Notes: generated by a model from the sequence alone, not told the origin. 64,000 nucleotides of DNA from Serratia symbiotica (GCA_900380265.1 LR025083.1:2108001-2172000), one strand, 5' to 3'; shown: positions 1 to 11,456, numbered from the stretch's first letter. Numbers and translations: made by a program.

Positions 1-360
1 AAATAATTTAAAATACTGTTATTTAATCCTAACAAATCATCGCTATATATTTATCAGCTCCTATAAATTATATTTTTAAAACAAGTTGCATAAGCATAAA
101 ATGCTAGGGTAAGCTACACTGTAGCCGACCTATGAGTTGAGATCTTATATTCTTGCTATACTTATATTGTTAAACATACAAAATCAAATACAAAGCATGA
201 TATTCTTTAATTTATGTTTAGTTCAGTAGATGGCTAATAACATTACATGCTTGTAATTATTATGTATTTTTATTTAAATAAACTTTCATTAGTGAGAACA
301 AGACTAACTTGATATGGAATACAAAATCAGAATATGCTATATGTTTATTAATAACTTCAC

Positions 361-389
361 CCTCTTTCTATGAAGAAAGAGGTTTTTAT
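361..389 (+). terminator. Rho-independent terminator-like hairpin
   Basis: The 9-bp perfect stem CCTCTTTCT / AGAAAGAGG has loop ATGA and is followed directly by TTTTTAT. This is the classic intrinsic terminator layout for + strand transcription. No intact gene lies upstream, so it would be the relic of a lost gene or a chance product of the local hairpin excess. Confidence 0.55.
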
Positions 390-2027
390 AAAATCAAACC
401 GAAATTCACCTATTTAATGAATTTATTGATTTATAGTTTTTGTTAAAACCAAGAATAAAATAAATAGCAATATCTAAACATATATTTAAATATTAAAGAT
501 TTTAAAAAGAAGCGAATACAAAAACTAATTGTATAAAACTCAATATTCGTACTCAATCTAGCACAAATAACTAGACCAATCAAAGTCAGTGCTCTAGCAC
601 AATAAATATTTAGACCTCACCATCCTTGATAAATTTATTCAATGGATTGACTAGATTTATTTTATCTTACATAGCTGCTTGGATGCTGTCCAGCATAATT
701 AAAAGTAATGGAATTAGTATAATAACTATTCATGTGGCTTATCTATACAAAATCTCACCAATCCCATTAAATCACTAGCTGACGGAATATTATAGTCTGG
801 TTAGCTAGTTAAACTCTATAAGACAAATACTTCACTAATACGTGTTGTATCTAATCTCCATTAAAATGGGTTGTTTAGCATAACCTGCATATTCTATATT
901 AGGTTGAAGATAAAATCTCAAAAAATTTCTTATAGCAAGACTACTGAAGTAAATTTCAGTATCTGCTAGAATTTAAATTCTATCATAATCATACTAATAT
1001 TATATATTTCATATACTACAATCCAACCTCTTATGCTATATTTTAGCTAAAATTTTAATGAACACTCAATACATTCATTCCTAGATGATACACTATACAA
1101 ACCAGCAAGCCGGCACCAAGCTCTCTTAGAAAATCATCTATTTATTTTAACTGCTACAATCAGTTGAAGATGGCAAGCTTTTTAATTTTACGTCTGTCGA
1201 AAACAGAACGTTAACCTAACTAGCCCTTAGTTAAACATTTTTATATTTTAAAATAATATTTTTAGTTGAGCGTCTTCCGCTAATAAATATTAATCATCGC
1301 CATTTTAAGCTCAGTATTATTATATTGCTTTCATAAACAATAGAAAGATTAATGCACTTAACTCAACTCAAGCCTCTTGTATGTTAAGAAGCAGCTAGAT
1401 TTAGCGTATGATGTAAATTGAGTACCAATGGTACATATCAAAGATAAAAATTATTAAACAAATGTTGTTACTATCGAGAATGATATCCTCATTGATATAC
1501 TGTGGAGTTTAATTACTCTCTCTACTGAACCCCTAATCTGCCGACACTAAAGGTGGTATGCATATACTTTACACAAATATATTAAATCTTAAGAGTATCA
1601 ACTCTAATTCTTATTATTTATAATCGGATGTTCTCTTCCTATAATTTCTTATTTTAGGTGTTAGCCTAATTAACACATTACACCAGAATTATCTTTATTA
1701 ATTTTTATTTAAACATACATCAAATCTCTAAAAGAGATGCATATCAATTATTGGCTAAATTATAAATTTTATATGAATTAACTTGTATTTTTAAAATATG
1801 GGAGTAAATCGCAGATTTAATTGAATAAATTTTCTAGAACAGAATAATCACTAACACTATACCGGCATTGATATAGATAAAGAAATTTTTACGTTCTTAT
1901 TTTTATCTAGCTATTCTTCAACATTTATTCTGTTAAAGAACCAAGCAGGCGTAAAACTAAAGCCGCAATACAAGTGCAAGGTAATTGTATGAAAGGCTGA
2001 ATGTTGTTTGTCAACCATGTAATTCCT

Positions 2028-2050
2028 AAGCCCTCCATAGGGCTTTATAA
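2028..2050 (+). terminator. Terminator-like hairpin
   Basis: The 7-bp stem AAGCCCT / AGGGCTT has loop CCAT and is followed by a weak T-rich tail (TATAACTTT). Its GC-rich core is unlike the surrounding AT-rich DNA, which favours a relic of a real terminator over random structure. There is no gene upstream. Confidence 0.4.
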
Positions 2051-3002
2051 CTTTATTTGATTATCAAGCTTAATGATTAAATCTTATTTATATTGTTGTT
2101 TTAAAGCTAGCATGGCTTTCTGTATAAAATATCTTAATATTTGTTAATTCTGCTACAGCACTTAACCTATCAGCCTAATCCTAGATATAATAGACATTAT
2201 CTGCCTTATTATTAAATATAGTAATAGCTATTATACAGATAGAATCTATTCCTAATAACAGTCGGATTTTGGGTTTATTTTCTATAATTGCGTCCCGCAT
2301 CACATAATTATTATAAATCACTAAAACGGAAACTTGCTTCCAAATCGAGATATAACCAACTCTATTAGTTGGCAATCCTAAATATTTGAATAAACCTAAT
2401 TAATATTAAAAGAATAAACATATCTTTTGGTAATGATTCAGTCTTGATTGTTTAAGCATAACCGGAACTAGTAAGAAAACTAATAGACATTTTAAATTAG
2501 TTAGTGAATAGTTATTATTTATAAATAACCGTCCTAATCTTACAGTTAAAATAATTAAACACATATATAAGGCAGCTAACGCTAGCGTAGCAGATAGCTG
2601 CATCACAGAAATCGTTTATTTTAAGTTTATTTCCTAGAAAGTCATTCTCTGTTATTTTTTATAAATCGCAAAATAATCCTCAACCTTGATTCCGTCAGCA
2701 TGTAACTTTACCCTGAAAGAGATTCAAGATCTATAATTTAAATATAGAGAGCCGTTAGATCTAGACCTTTCAGCTACATCGATTTATTCACTACGCATTT
2801 AGTGAGTGCAAACAACTTATCACTTAAATATTAATTTGATGAATTAAAAGTTTAATGGATTAAATAAATTTAAATCATTTAAGTCATTTATATCTGAATC
2901 GATATCAGAACCCTCAGTCTTATTTCATGCTGCAAATAACATTATTTTTCATAAACATTCCTCATCACTCAGATATTGTTTCGCGTTCAAATTAACTATA
3001 TC

Positions 3003-3024
3003 ATTTCATACTTAATTATGAAAT
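3003..3024. repeat. Hairpin, 8-bp stem
   Basis: ATTTCATA / TATGAAAT, loop CTTAAT. Perfect stem, no U-tract. Confidence 0.7.
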
Positions 3025-5045
3025 TTCTTTTAATTTAGGTGTTCCATTTCCATTTATTTATTGCAACTCTTACTTTATTTTTAGCACATATATTCCTAAA
3101 TAGGATCAATAGCGATTAAGGGTGTTAAAAACAATTCTTTTGCCATATCAGTTTCTACTGGCTGTAAGTTAGATCAATATATGATCTTTTACACTAAAGG
3201 CTTGGTGGCTAATCGGTATTATCAATTTAAGTATTGTAGGGATACTCCATTTTTCATCCAACTTATCCTGATCGGTCTAGTCGTTTATTGGCTATAAAAT
3301 ACTCGGAATTCTGAGCGATAACATGTGATATAGTAATGCTGACTGTTCCTGTGATGACAAATAGCGCATCACGGTTATAGGTTGTAGTTCCTGTGTAACA
3401 GATGCTAAGGATTTATACGCCGCGGCGCCACTCTCTTCTTTAGATAACCCTACCTAATCATACTCAACAAAGAGTTCACTCTCAATTGTTGCTAAGGCAC
3501 TCATACACGTTAAGAACGTAGCCTTCGACCGTAAGCGAACCCGGGTCATCCATAAAAAATGTGGAATCAATATCTAATATTCAAGCTTTGATATTAAAAA
3601 TAAAATATTTATTTTTAGACCCAAGATATAGAGCTGCAAGATAACCCCAGTAGCTACCTGTTCAAAGCATGAAACACACATTTTAATCCGAATATCCTGC
3701 TCTATATTACACTGATTGTATTATTAAAAATTAATGTACGGCGTAAGAAATATAGGATTATTCTTCACATCAGTGTTTCATTATTTACAATTATTATATA
3801 TCCAACTTTTATTTTTAAATTTTACGTAATCTTACTGAACTATCTTATCCTGGTTAATGTGAAAATTTTATATAAGTTTATCACACAAGAACCCTTTTGG
3901 TATAGTGAAAAACAAAGGCTATATACAATGCGTGCTCAACGACGAAATACTCCAATAAAGTATACTTCAACTACGAATAAATAAATACTCAACTCAACCA
4001 TGACTCGCACACAGCATAGTTATTGTCATCAGCTCAAGTATCAGAAAGTCGCTCAACATGTATATAAAACAGCACTCACATCTATAAATCTATCTTTGCC
4101 ATCAGCGTGTGCTATCTTAGGAGGGTACGTTAACGAGCGGCGTCACTAAATAATTTTTGTAAATCATGCTAATAATTTTAATAAAATTACCTTAAGTCAT
4201 AAACAAGCAAGTCTTTATAAACTTCTTTTGCTTTATTCATGAAGTTAATATTAAAATCTGCCGTGCGATCCTCAGCTAATTCCTAATTTTTATTGTCGTT
4301 TAATTGCATACACTGCCAATAAATTTTGTATTTTTACTCAAACAAATATATTGTAATTCATTTGTAATTAAATATTCAATATTAAGTTACTCAAAAAATA
4401 GTAATACCTCAATCACCACGTGAATTACATGCCATAGGTATCATAATTAATTAATTAATGGTCAAGCAACGTGTATACAAATACACAGGCAATCATAAAA
4501 TAAAGGCACACACAAATAATTTATAAACCCTAAAAACAGCAAGCCTCTATCAAAGCCCATTGAAATAAGTAATAATATTTCTATGAATATTTTTATAAAT
4601 AAGGACCTATGTACAATCCGGGTTTCTAGATCAAAAAGAGGATAATAACATCCTTCAGTAAATGATTTAATTTAACCAAGCTCTGATATCTATTACTGAG
4701 CAATTAATTTAGAAAATAAACCCAAAGCAAAATGGGGGATCTGGCATTGTTATTGTATTTAATACAATGCATACAAAACTGCGGCGACCTTTATGCTACT
4801 CAGCATAGCACAAAGCCGACACTACTCTATTACCACCTAGCCTACAATGCTCTTTCTCGAATGACTGCAAACACAAACTTGAATGAAGTAATAATCATAC
4901 CAACGTAAAATCGCAATTAAAATACTACAAAAGAGAGGTTAAACGACCTACTCAAATCACAACCTAAGACACTGGAAAATCTATGAAAGGGCATAACTGA
5001 ACGAGAATAGATTGACTTTAACAACCAAAAATTTAGATAACCAGT

Positions 5046-5068
5046 CAATACTATTGCCAATAGTATTG
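5046..5068. repeat. Hairpin, 10-bp stem
   Basis: CAATACTATT / AATAGTATTG with a 3-nt loop GCC. Perfect and AT-rich, with no U-tract, so not a typical terminator. A second 10-bp inverted repeat lies about 50 bp downstream. Confidence 0.85.
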
Positions 5069-5115
5069 GAGCAATGAAGCTTTTGTAATTTGTTAAAGCT
5101 AATCGAAATTTAGTG

Positions 5116-5152
5116 AGTATTGTGATTGAATCACTGCATATTTCACAATACT
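5116..5152. repeat. Hairpin, 10-bp stem with alternative inner stem
   Basis: AGTATTGTGA (5116-5125) pairs with TCACAATACT (5143-5152) across 17 nt. The left arm also takes part in a competing 6-bp hairpin, GTGATT G AATCAC (5122-5134). The arms therefore overlap, as expected if one copy was made from the other. Confidence 0.8.
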
Positions 5153-5266
5153 TAAAGCATAAGTTTATAGTCTTAATTTATAATATATGTTGACAGCAAC
5201 ACTACTTAGTGCCTCATCAACAATTCATCTATCGTTATTATAGTTCTTTTTAAAAATTCAACAAAT

Positions 5267-5287
5267 TCCTTTCTTGGTAAGAAAGGA
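5267..5287. repeat. Hairpin, 9-bp stem
   Basis: TCCTTTCTT / AAGAAAGGA, loop GGT. It is polypyrimidine/polypurine and terminator-like in shape but lacks a following T-tract on either strand. Confidence 0.75.
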
Positions 5288-5414
5288 GAGTTAGAAATAA
5301 AATTTATTAAATAGCTCGCTTATATTATAATTCAGTGAAATTTATCACTCACAAGCACTGCACCTATATAGAAAGTCCTTCCCAATGCATTAAATGCATA
5401 AAATTATAGAGCCG

Positions 5415-5440
5415 TTTTTATATAACAGCCTATATAAAAA
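5415..5440. repeat. Hairpin, 10-bp stem
   Basis: TTTTTATATA / TATATAAAAA, loop ACAGCC. The stem is perfect and entirely A/T. Confidence 0.8.
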
Positions 5441-5671
5441 AATTACACTAATTTATTATATAAGATCATGGTCAAAAACATATTTTTGCCGCTCTTCAAA
5501 ATATTATTAAATGCCATTGATATCCCTTGTTTAGATTTTATACAGTTGCTTAACTGACTTATATAAACCTTAATGAACTCTACTTACGCCGATTAATAAA
5601 ACCTCCTATTCATGCATTACAAACTTGATGTTATAATAATAACAGATTTATTTTACACCTAGTTCAATAAG

Positions 5672-5707
5672 AAAATATAACACAATTACAGGACCTTGTT
5701 ATATTTT
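5672..5707. repeat. Hairpin, 11-bp stem
   Basis: AAAATATAACA (5672-5682) pairs perfectly with TGTTATATTTT (5697-5707) across a 14-nt loop. Confidence 0.85.
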
Positions 5708-5795
5708 ATAAGTAATACAACTAAAAATAATATAATTAATGTTCATACCTTATTTAAATAACAGTCTATAACTAAACTCATTTGGAGGTAACAGT

Positions 5796-5867
5796 ATGAA
5801 TTTGCCAGGACGAATAGCCCTACGTATCGGCATCGGCGGGTTAACTAACCTTGCAGATAAGTTGTAA
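5796..5867 (+). pseudogene. Gene-start fragment with a good ribosome binding site
   Basis: A 23-codon frame begins at ATG 5796, eight bases after a strong Shine-Dalgarno (GGAGG). It is clearly richer in GC than its surroundings. The peptide starts MNLPGRIALRIGIGGL and stops at TAA 5865. I do not recognise the family. Such a strong start signal followed by an early stop is best read as the preserved 5' end of a dead gene; a functional small protein is possible but unsupported. Confidence 0.3.
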
Positions 5868-5984
5868 TCTACATCAAAACAGATTAATAAAATATTTAAG
5901 CTAATAAGAAAATATGTTCTTCTCAATACTCATCCGTGAGTTAATATTTAAAAAAAACAGCATGATAGTTTATAAAACTAGACA

Positions 5985-6005
5985 TTACAGATAATTGATC
6001 TGTAA
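5985..6005. repeat. Hairpin, 8-bp stem
   Basis: TTACAGAT / ATCTGTAA, loop AATTG. Perfect. Confidence 0.7.
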
Positions 6006-6063
6006 CAGAAATAAACCATACTGATTAATACCTATTACATTAGGTAATACAATATCGTAAATT

Positions 6064-6083
6064 AATAGTTTAAACAAACTATT
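6064..6083. repeat. Hairpin, 8-bp stem
   Basis: AATAGTTT / AAACTATT, loop AAAC. Perfect. Confidence 0.7.
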
Positions 6084-6657
6084 CATTAACATATGCTTAG
6101 GTATGTAAAAACTATCTAAAACTAACACTCAGCACAGTTGTAACTATATTTAAATAAATCAATATAAAATTATTCACATTGAACAATAAACATAGATATA
6201 TAATTCTTACAATAATCCGATAGGCGCTTATTCTTTTATATGAAAGCCGTTGCAAAATAATTATATTCTTTCAAGAAAGATACATAGGTGTAATATATGG
6301 CAAACCAGATAACCTCCCAAATCCTTGTCGAAGCGCACCGTATTCAGATAGAACACACGGAGAAATACCGAGCAGAGGCGTATAAATACATGGTCGGGAT
6401 AAGATCCCTGCCAAGAGGCTATGGCGAGCACCCGCTCGTTTGCATTGTTGCTTACCAATTACAGCAATAATCGTTATTTCTAGGCCAGAGATTAGCCTCT
6501 TATACCTATCCACACCACAGCATCAGTGTGGTTAAATAACCAACCATCGTCCTTAAGATATCACGCAATTCGGTAATACAGCTCGCTCAGTTGTAAAGCA
6601 AATATCAAATTTGAAGGGTAGCCGCAAACAACTGAAGCGAAAGAAATGACTGATAGC

Positions 6658-6683
6658 CTCTTATTCATACAAAGGAATAAGAG
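6658..6683. repeat. Hairpin, 9-bp stem
   Basis: CTCTTATTC / GAATAAGAG, 8-nt loop. Perfect. Confidence 0.75.
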
Positions 6684-6952
6684 CAGACAGCAAAACACCT
6701 AACCGAAATCTATCATCTTTGTCCCGTGTTATAGTTTAAAATTAATAGCGATTTTTAGCGAGGTTATTTACATTCATCATCAAAGTTGAACCGTATTTAA
6801 ATACTGTCTTGTACCTGAATAAGCCTATACGCTTCCGTTGAAAATAAATTGAAAAGTAATAGAGATATTGGCAACCTATCAAATTTCTGCTAATTATGCA
6901 ACGTAAAATTTACGCATATCATTTATTTGCTTTTATCTCTTAAGGAATAAAG

Positions 6953-6979
6953 CAATTGAGGTATAATATATCTCAATTG
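6953..6979. repeat. Hairpin, 12-bp quasi-palindrome
   Basis: CAATTGAG (6953-6960) pairs with CTCAATTG (6972-6979). The stem continues inward through one G-T wobble and three more pairs to the loop AAT (6965-6967). It is one base change short of a perfect 12-bp stem. Confidence 0.75.
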
Positions 6980-7009
6980 AAACAAACCTTACCCGGCTAG
7001 TGTCGAGAC

Positions 7010-7027
7010 TAACAATATTTATTGTTA
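7010..7027. repeat. Hairpin, 8-bp arms
   Basis: TAACAATA TT TATTGTTA, an almost continuous palindrome. Confidence 0.65.
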
Positions 7028-7077
7028 TAAAATGACCGCTTATGAAGAAATTAATATATCCATCATAGGAGAGGAGT

Positions 7078-7104
7078 ATGAAACACATTAAGGCTTACGT
7101 TTAA
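7078..7104 (+). pseudogene. Possible gene-start remnant
   Basis: ATG 7078 follows the purine-rich GGAGAGGAGT, a good ribosome binding site, and opens an eight-codon frame (MKHIKAYV) before a stop. It is too short to identify and may be the 5' end of a lost gene. Confidence 0.15.
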
Positions 7105-7413
7105 CACAACTTTGTGTGCTAGCGGAACTAGCAGGTGATTCGTTTCTAGCTACCGTGGTCATGGAATTATAATTAACCTCGTTATCCGTCGCTATCGGGA
7201 TAATAATTAAATATGGCAGGGCTATCTATAGCTATGAACTGCCAGGTTAGTGCTAAATCGTTGGTGCTTGATAGCAATATCAATAGATATTTATTAAACC
7301 AAGAGTAAGCGTTAAATAACGACAAGTTCCTTTCCCCAAGCTAAAAGCAGAAGAGGGCCAGTATTCGTAAAATAAGCACCATATAAAATTCATTCCGGTC
7401 TAATTAATCCTTC

Positions 7414-7432
7414 TATAGGATAGAATCCTATA
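7414..7432. repeat. Hairpin, 8-bp stem
   Basis: TATAGGAT / ATCCTATA, loop AGA. A partial third copy of the arm (TTCTATAG) follows within about 10 bp. Confidence 0.75.
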
Positions 7433-7715
7433 TAAATATTATTCTATAGCAACATAATGGCATCCATACTCAGGAAATAATATAAGAATAAAAGAAAATC
7501 ATCATTCAGGCGTTAGCTAATATGCTGATGATGAAGCGACCCATATACTATTCAAAACAGTGATTAAAAGGCATAAATACCCGTTGATTGAAGGCCAATA
7601 AAAACCGCTGTCATTTTTATTTTTGGCGCATGGAATTTGCTCTTCTTTCTTTGTAAAAAGCAGCACACAAGCTATTATCCTGACTCTGGAAAGACAGATG
7701 CTTGTAATTACCCAC

Positions 7716-7734
7716 CATCTCATATTATGAGATG
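7716..7734. repeat. Hairpin, 8-bp stem
   Basis: CATCTCAT / ATGAGATG, loop ATT. Perfect. Confidence 0.75.
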
Positions 7735-7836
7735 CGACACAGCGTAATTATTGCTCTATGCACGGTCACTCCACTGTATATAACTAGTGCGGTTTGAAAA
7801 TTTTTTCCTTTCTTTTAATTTAGCATATAAAGTTCA

Positions 7837-7855
7837 CTTGGTGCCAGTCACCAAG
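7837..7855. repeat. Hairpin, 7-bp stem
   Basis: CTTGGTG / CACCAAG, loop CCAGT. Perfect. Confidence 0.65.
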
Positions 7856-7917
7856 CCAGCAATGCACCCATCACGTCTTCCCAACTTTTATTTAGACACG
7901 CCTGAAGGGGAACATAG

Positions 7918-7940
7918 TCCTTACTGTAATATAGTAAGGA
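7918..7940. repeat. Hairpin, 8-bp stem
   Basis: TCCTTACT / AGTAAGGA, loop GTAATAT. Perfect. Confidence 0.7.
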
Positions 7941-8135
7941 AAGATAAGTGACTAGCCTTCATTGATGTCCGAATTCGAGCTCATCTATTTTCTAATTTCC
8001 TTTCAGTATGAACGTTCTTAACTATTAGTCCTTAACAACGTTTAACGAGTCGTACGCGACAAACAAAACCGTGCCAATTCCTCTTGGAGACTAGTTATTA
8101 TGCCTCCTGTTCTTAATAACGTCGAAGATGCGATT

Positions 8136-8154
8136 TGTTCCCTGTATGGGAACA
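8136..8154. repeat. Hairpin, 7-bp stem
   Basis: TGTTCCC / GGGAACA, loop TGTAT. Perfect. Confidence 0.65.
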
Positions 8155-8253
8155 TGAATATTCACTAGCCAACTTGTTCGGGTTTGTGTCTTCAAATAAC
8201 CAAATTAAACCTTTATTATTGGCTTATTTAAAATCAACATAGACATATCCACG

Positions 8254-8272
8254 GGCCATTCTTATAATGGCC
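8254..8272. repeat. Hairpin, 7-bp stem
   Basis: GGCCATT / AATGGCC, loop CTTAT. Perfect. Confidence 0.65.
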
Positions 8273-8336
8273 AACCACCGTTTTCTTAACATAAAATACA
8301 CTTAAAAGTTACGTGTCTTCAATCACCAATCGCTTA

Positions 8337-8360
8337 GCATCAGGTGATGCTTCGCATCAC
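8337..8360. repeat. Three alternating arms (overlapping hairpins)
   Basis: GCATCA (8337-8342), GTGATGC (8344-8350) and GCATCAC (8354-8360) follow one another. The middle arm can pair with either neighbour, with a loop of GG or TTC. The A-A'-A arrangement is typical of strand-switch copying. Confidence 0.7.
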
Positions 8361-9004
8361 GTCTTTATACGAATAGCTAAAATGGAAATAACGGGAATAA
8401 TCCAGCATCACAATATTGTTGATTAGTTTATAAATTATCAATCTTGAAATAAATTGTTGCGCTAACCTGTATCTCTTTCCCGATAGATCGACATGTCAGA
8501 GTAAATTCCGATCAAAATAATACCTTTCATCAAATCAATGGCAATGATAACGTATAGCAATCAGCACCTTATGCTGACCTCAATCTGGATCGCTATACCT
8601 AACGTTGATTTCTGCATGTTGTAGTTTATATCACAAAACCAATAAAACCACATATTATATTAAAAATTCATTAAAATCAATTTTATATCTCCGAATCTAT
8701 AGATTAGTTTCCTTTCTATAAGAAACTTATCATAACATGATCAGTGGATCACTATATATAAAATATATGTCGGTAGTGTTATTTTAAGAAATGGTGATTT
8801 TGAAATCACAAAATATAATTCAAATATTTATGTTCTCACTTACATGGAAAATTCAGAATACTAATAAAACAAACTCCATCTATTCTTTCCAACTCACTCG
8901 GCTCGACACCTTCATCTCTTCCAATTCAGTAAAATAAATTGATCTTATCCCGTATCAAATAGCAGAAAAAACAACACTAATAATCCTGTTATCTTTCTCT
9001 ATCG

Positions 9005-9024
9005 ATTCAGCGTGATGGCTGAAT
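9005..9024. repeat. Hairpin, 7-bp stem
   Basis: ATTCAGC / GCTGAAT, loop GTGATG. Perfect. Confidence 0.65.
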
Positions 9025-9220
9025 GTTAAAGTTTGTATAAAAATACCTTGATAATGACAATATTATCCAGCTCACCTTTAAATCTAGAGAAAGCAAACAA
9101 TGCAGTCTGATTATATTTATCCTGCATAAACTGCATCCTAACAGGTTAAAGTCATCTTACTCACACATTAGTAAATACATTAGTTAAAATTCCTGCAATA
9201 AATGAACTGTCTATTTCCGC

Positions 9221-9239
9221 TATCTGGCATCGCCAGATA
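9221..9239. repeat. Hairpin, 8-bp stem
   Basis: TATCTGGC / GCCAGATA, loop ATC. Perfect. Confidence 0.75.
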
Positions 9240-9292
9240 AATAACATAACAGATGTTACCTACTATTACAGAAGGTACACCGATTATTTCCG

Positions 9293-9325
9293 AATAAATA
9301 AGAGCGCTTCTTCGAATTATTTATT
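9293..9325. repeat. Hairpin, 9-bp stem
   Basis: AATAAATAA / TTATTTATT across a 15-nt loop. Confidence 0.65.
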
Positions 9326-9376
9326 TAAATGAATGTTGTAACCTATTACCTTAAAAACTAAAATGCGAGGCACAGC

Positions 9377-9416
9377 TATTTCTATAAAACAGGTTATTAC
9401 TGTATTTATAGAAATA
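9377..9416. repeat. Hairpin, 12 + 4 bp stem with one bulge
   Basis: TATTTCTATAAA (9377-9388) pairs with TTTATAGAAATA (9405-9416). The stem continues through ACAG/CTGT with a single bulged A at 9404 and closes on a 7-nt loop. It is among the longest inverted repeats in the window and has no U-tract. Confidence 0.85.
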
Positions 9417-9953
9417 TAAGACTACCTCCTGAACTAATTTCTTCTTCAATATTCCGTTTCCCAAGTCACTTAAGAGCCCGTCTTTAAGATTACAAGCAGA
9501 AAGCTAGCCCTTATAGCTTGCACCACATCTTTCTTGCCCGAAACCTGCCAATTGGCAATAGGAGCAATCAAGTAGATTGAGATGTCAAGGGCACTGTCTT
9601 GCAATAATTCATAAGAAACTTTCATTATGTTTAATCACAGCTTCTGTGCCAATTTTACCATATAAACCTAGCATTCCTTTCCTAAGCGCCTTGTTTTTTA
9701 ACAATCCCATCTTTGGCAGCGCTATCTGATATGCATTATCTGATTACCTGATGCATAGTATACTGGTAATTTTTATTCTACTAACAACACTGCCATAACA
9801 TGTATTAAATTTACGATTTATTTAACATAATTTTAGGCCATATAGGCAACTATATCGGTAGCAGATGTCCTTTACGACTGCAACTCGCATCATACATTCT
9901 TCTCTTCGAGAATCCTTTCATCATTACTCAGTGTGAAATTTACCGCAGCTAGC

Positions 9954-9973
9954 AGAAAACCGCTATGTTTTCT
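9954..9973. repeat. Hairpin, 7-bp stem
   Basis: AGAAAAC / GTTTTCT, loop CGCTAT. Perfect. Confidence 0.65.
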
Positions 9974-10001
9974 ATGCCAGACTTATTTATATAAAACGCG
10001 C

Positions 10002-10019
10002 TACTGTTAATTAACAGTA
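10002..10019. repeat. 18-bp perfect palindrome
   Basis: TACTGTTAA TTAACAGTA with no spacer. A further 7-bp hairpin (TTCCACT / AGTGGAA, 10029-10051) follows at once. Confidence 0.75.
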
Positions 10020-10504
10020 AATTAACAATTCCACTAATACAATCAGTGGAACTTTCCACGAGTAGTCTTCTGACCCAGGCTTACAGGAAAGATTGCGCTA
10101 ACTTCATTTAGTACATTAGTCATCACTCAGATAAGATCACAAATTCTATCATTCACTACCATACGTCAAGATCAATCGGTTTGTATTTTCTTTGAATCTC
10201 TGAACTCCATTTTTCTTTTAACCGTTAAGTAATAGCAGCAGACCCATATACTATTATCTTTGTCTGATGATGTTTGCAGTAGCAATATTTCTTTTTTCTT
10301 CTTACCAGCATTTGGTCTTCGTACCAAACCCTATACTAATGATTCGGATAGCTTAACTAACTCTCGCCAATGAACTGAAGAATAGGGAATTTCACACATA
10401 ACAATTTCTTCATCCCCTGATATCAATTTTCACTGTCGTAGGAAATACGGAACCAAATAATTAGAGGTTAATCTCGCCAGGCCGTATGATTGCTGCCAGG
10501 CCTA

Positions 10505-10536
10505 ATCATCCGGATGATCTAGAATCAAATTCTAGA
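10505..10536. repeat. Back-to-back palindrome and hairpin
   Basis: The 14-nt palindrome ATCATCCGGATGAT (10505-10518) runs directly into the 8-bp hairpin TCTAGAAT CAA ATTCTAGA (10518-10536). Confidence 0.75.
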
Positions 10537-10939
10537 ATAGACTATTGCAAGATAGGTTTATCTATATAACAACACCAGTGACCTTGGACGAAACTAAAAG
10601 AATGGAGTTAGCATTCTAATTACATTGTGCTCTGACATTATTATCTAGTACGGTATTATCGGATACGGCTTTAATAATTTTTTAAATTATACCAGCTCGG
10701 AGTATCTATTGGTTACGAATACTATAACCGCTAATCAGAACGAGAACACTCTTCTGCTGTTCCGTCTTGACTCTCCGCTAGCAGAGCAACTTTCCATGCC
10801 AAGCATCGAAAGTTATTGTGTATTTAGTCTTTATCATTGCTATCAGAAGCAAGAATTATTAGATTAGTCGCATGAATACTCACTAACATTCACTTACTAC
10901 CTCTAAGGGGGGAATTGATATTTTAAAACTCGGGACAAG

Positions 10940-10956
10940 AGTTGGATTATCCAACT
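10940..10956. repeat. Hairpin, 8-bp arms
   Basis: AGTTGGAT T ATCCAACT. A near-identical palindrome occurs at 25,069-25,087. Confidence 0.7.
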
Positions 10957-10997
10957 ATAAAATATGTATAGTAATAAAATTGAGTGTACTTCTGCAG

Positions 10998-11021
10998 CTT
11001 TTGGCGTGCATCAGCCAAAAG
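10998..11021. repeat. Hairpin, 8-bp stem
   Basis: CTTTTGGC / GCCAAAAG, 8-nt loop. Perfect. Confidence 0.7.
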
Positions 11022-11142
11022 ATTCAATGCGCATAAACACACCTACCGGTCCATACAGGTAAAGGAGAAATGATTAAGCTTCTAATTCGCATTTTGGCAA
11101 GCTAACCTTAGCCAGCGACCGTGCAAACCACTACCTTACATA

Positions 11143-11456
11143 GTGCTATTAAAACAGGTGTCTGTCCCCGAACTATTTATCACATCTGATGGTAATTTAA
11201 ATACACTGATATGGCAATCGTTTATTTATCAAATTGCGAACGCCGTATTTTTAGATCTAAGGTTACTAGGTAAAACGCGATCAGTTATTTCCTGGCACTA
11301 TAATATCAATATAACTATTCCCCATGTCACCTTGAATTTTAGCGTGTCGTCATCCTTAATTTCTTATTTTAATAGGCAATAGCGTTAGACCCATTTACCA
11401 GAAAAAAAGCGGTAGTGTCTATTGTAGTCACTGATGCTAATGGTAATCGTATTAAC
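11143..11456 (+). pseudogene. Possible remnant of an Ig-like-repeat adhesin
   Basis: A 79-codon open frame ends at 11,382. Shortly after, in another frame, 11,409-11,456 reads AVVSIVVTDANGNRIN. The core VTDANGN is typical of bacterial Ig-like repeats of invasin/intimin-type surface proteins. Only this short motif supports the idea; the 79-codon frame itself matches nothing I recognise. If real, it is a frameshifted scrap of a large adhesin gene. Confidence 0.2.

Larger units (their letters stand above)
1..5795. other. Gene desert, segment 1
   Basis: I found no recognisable gene. All reading frames are broken by frequent stops, and the longest open stretches are under 70 codons, as expected by chance in DNA this AT-rich. 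The segment is best read as eroded pseudogene DNA. Its recognisable structure is a series of hairpins (listed separately), two of which resemble old terminators. Confidence 0.8.

Noticed and set aside
6570-6650. tRNA D-arm-like string GCTCAGTTGTAAAGC.
   Set aside because: No matching anticodon stem, T-arm or acceptor stem could be built.
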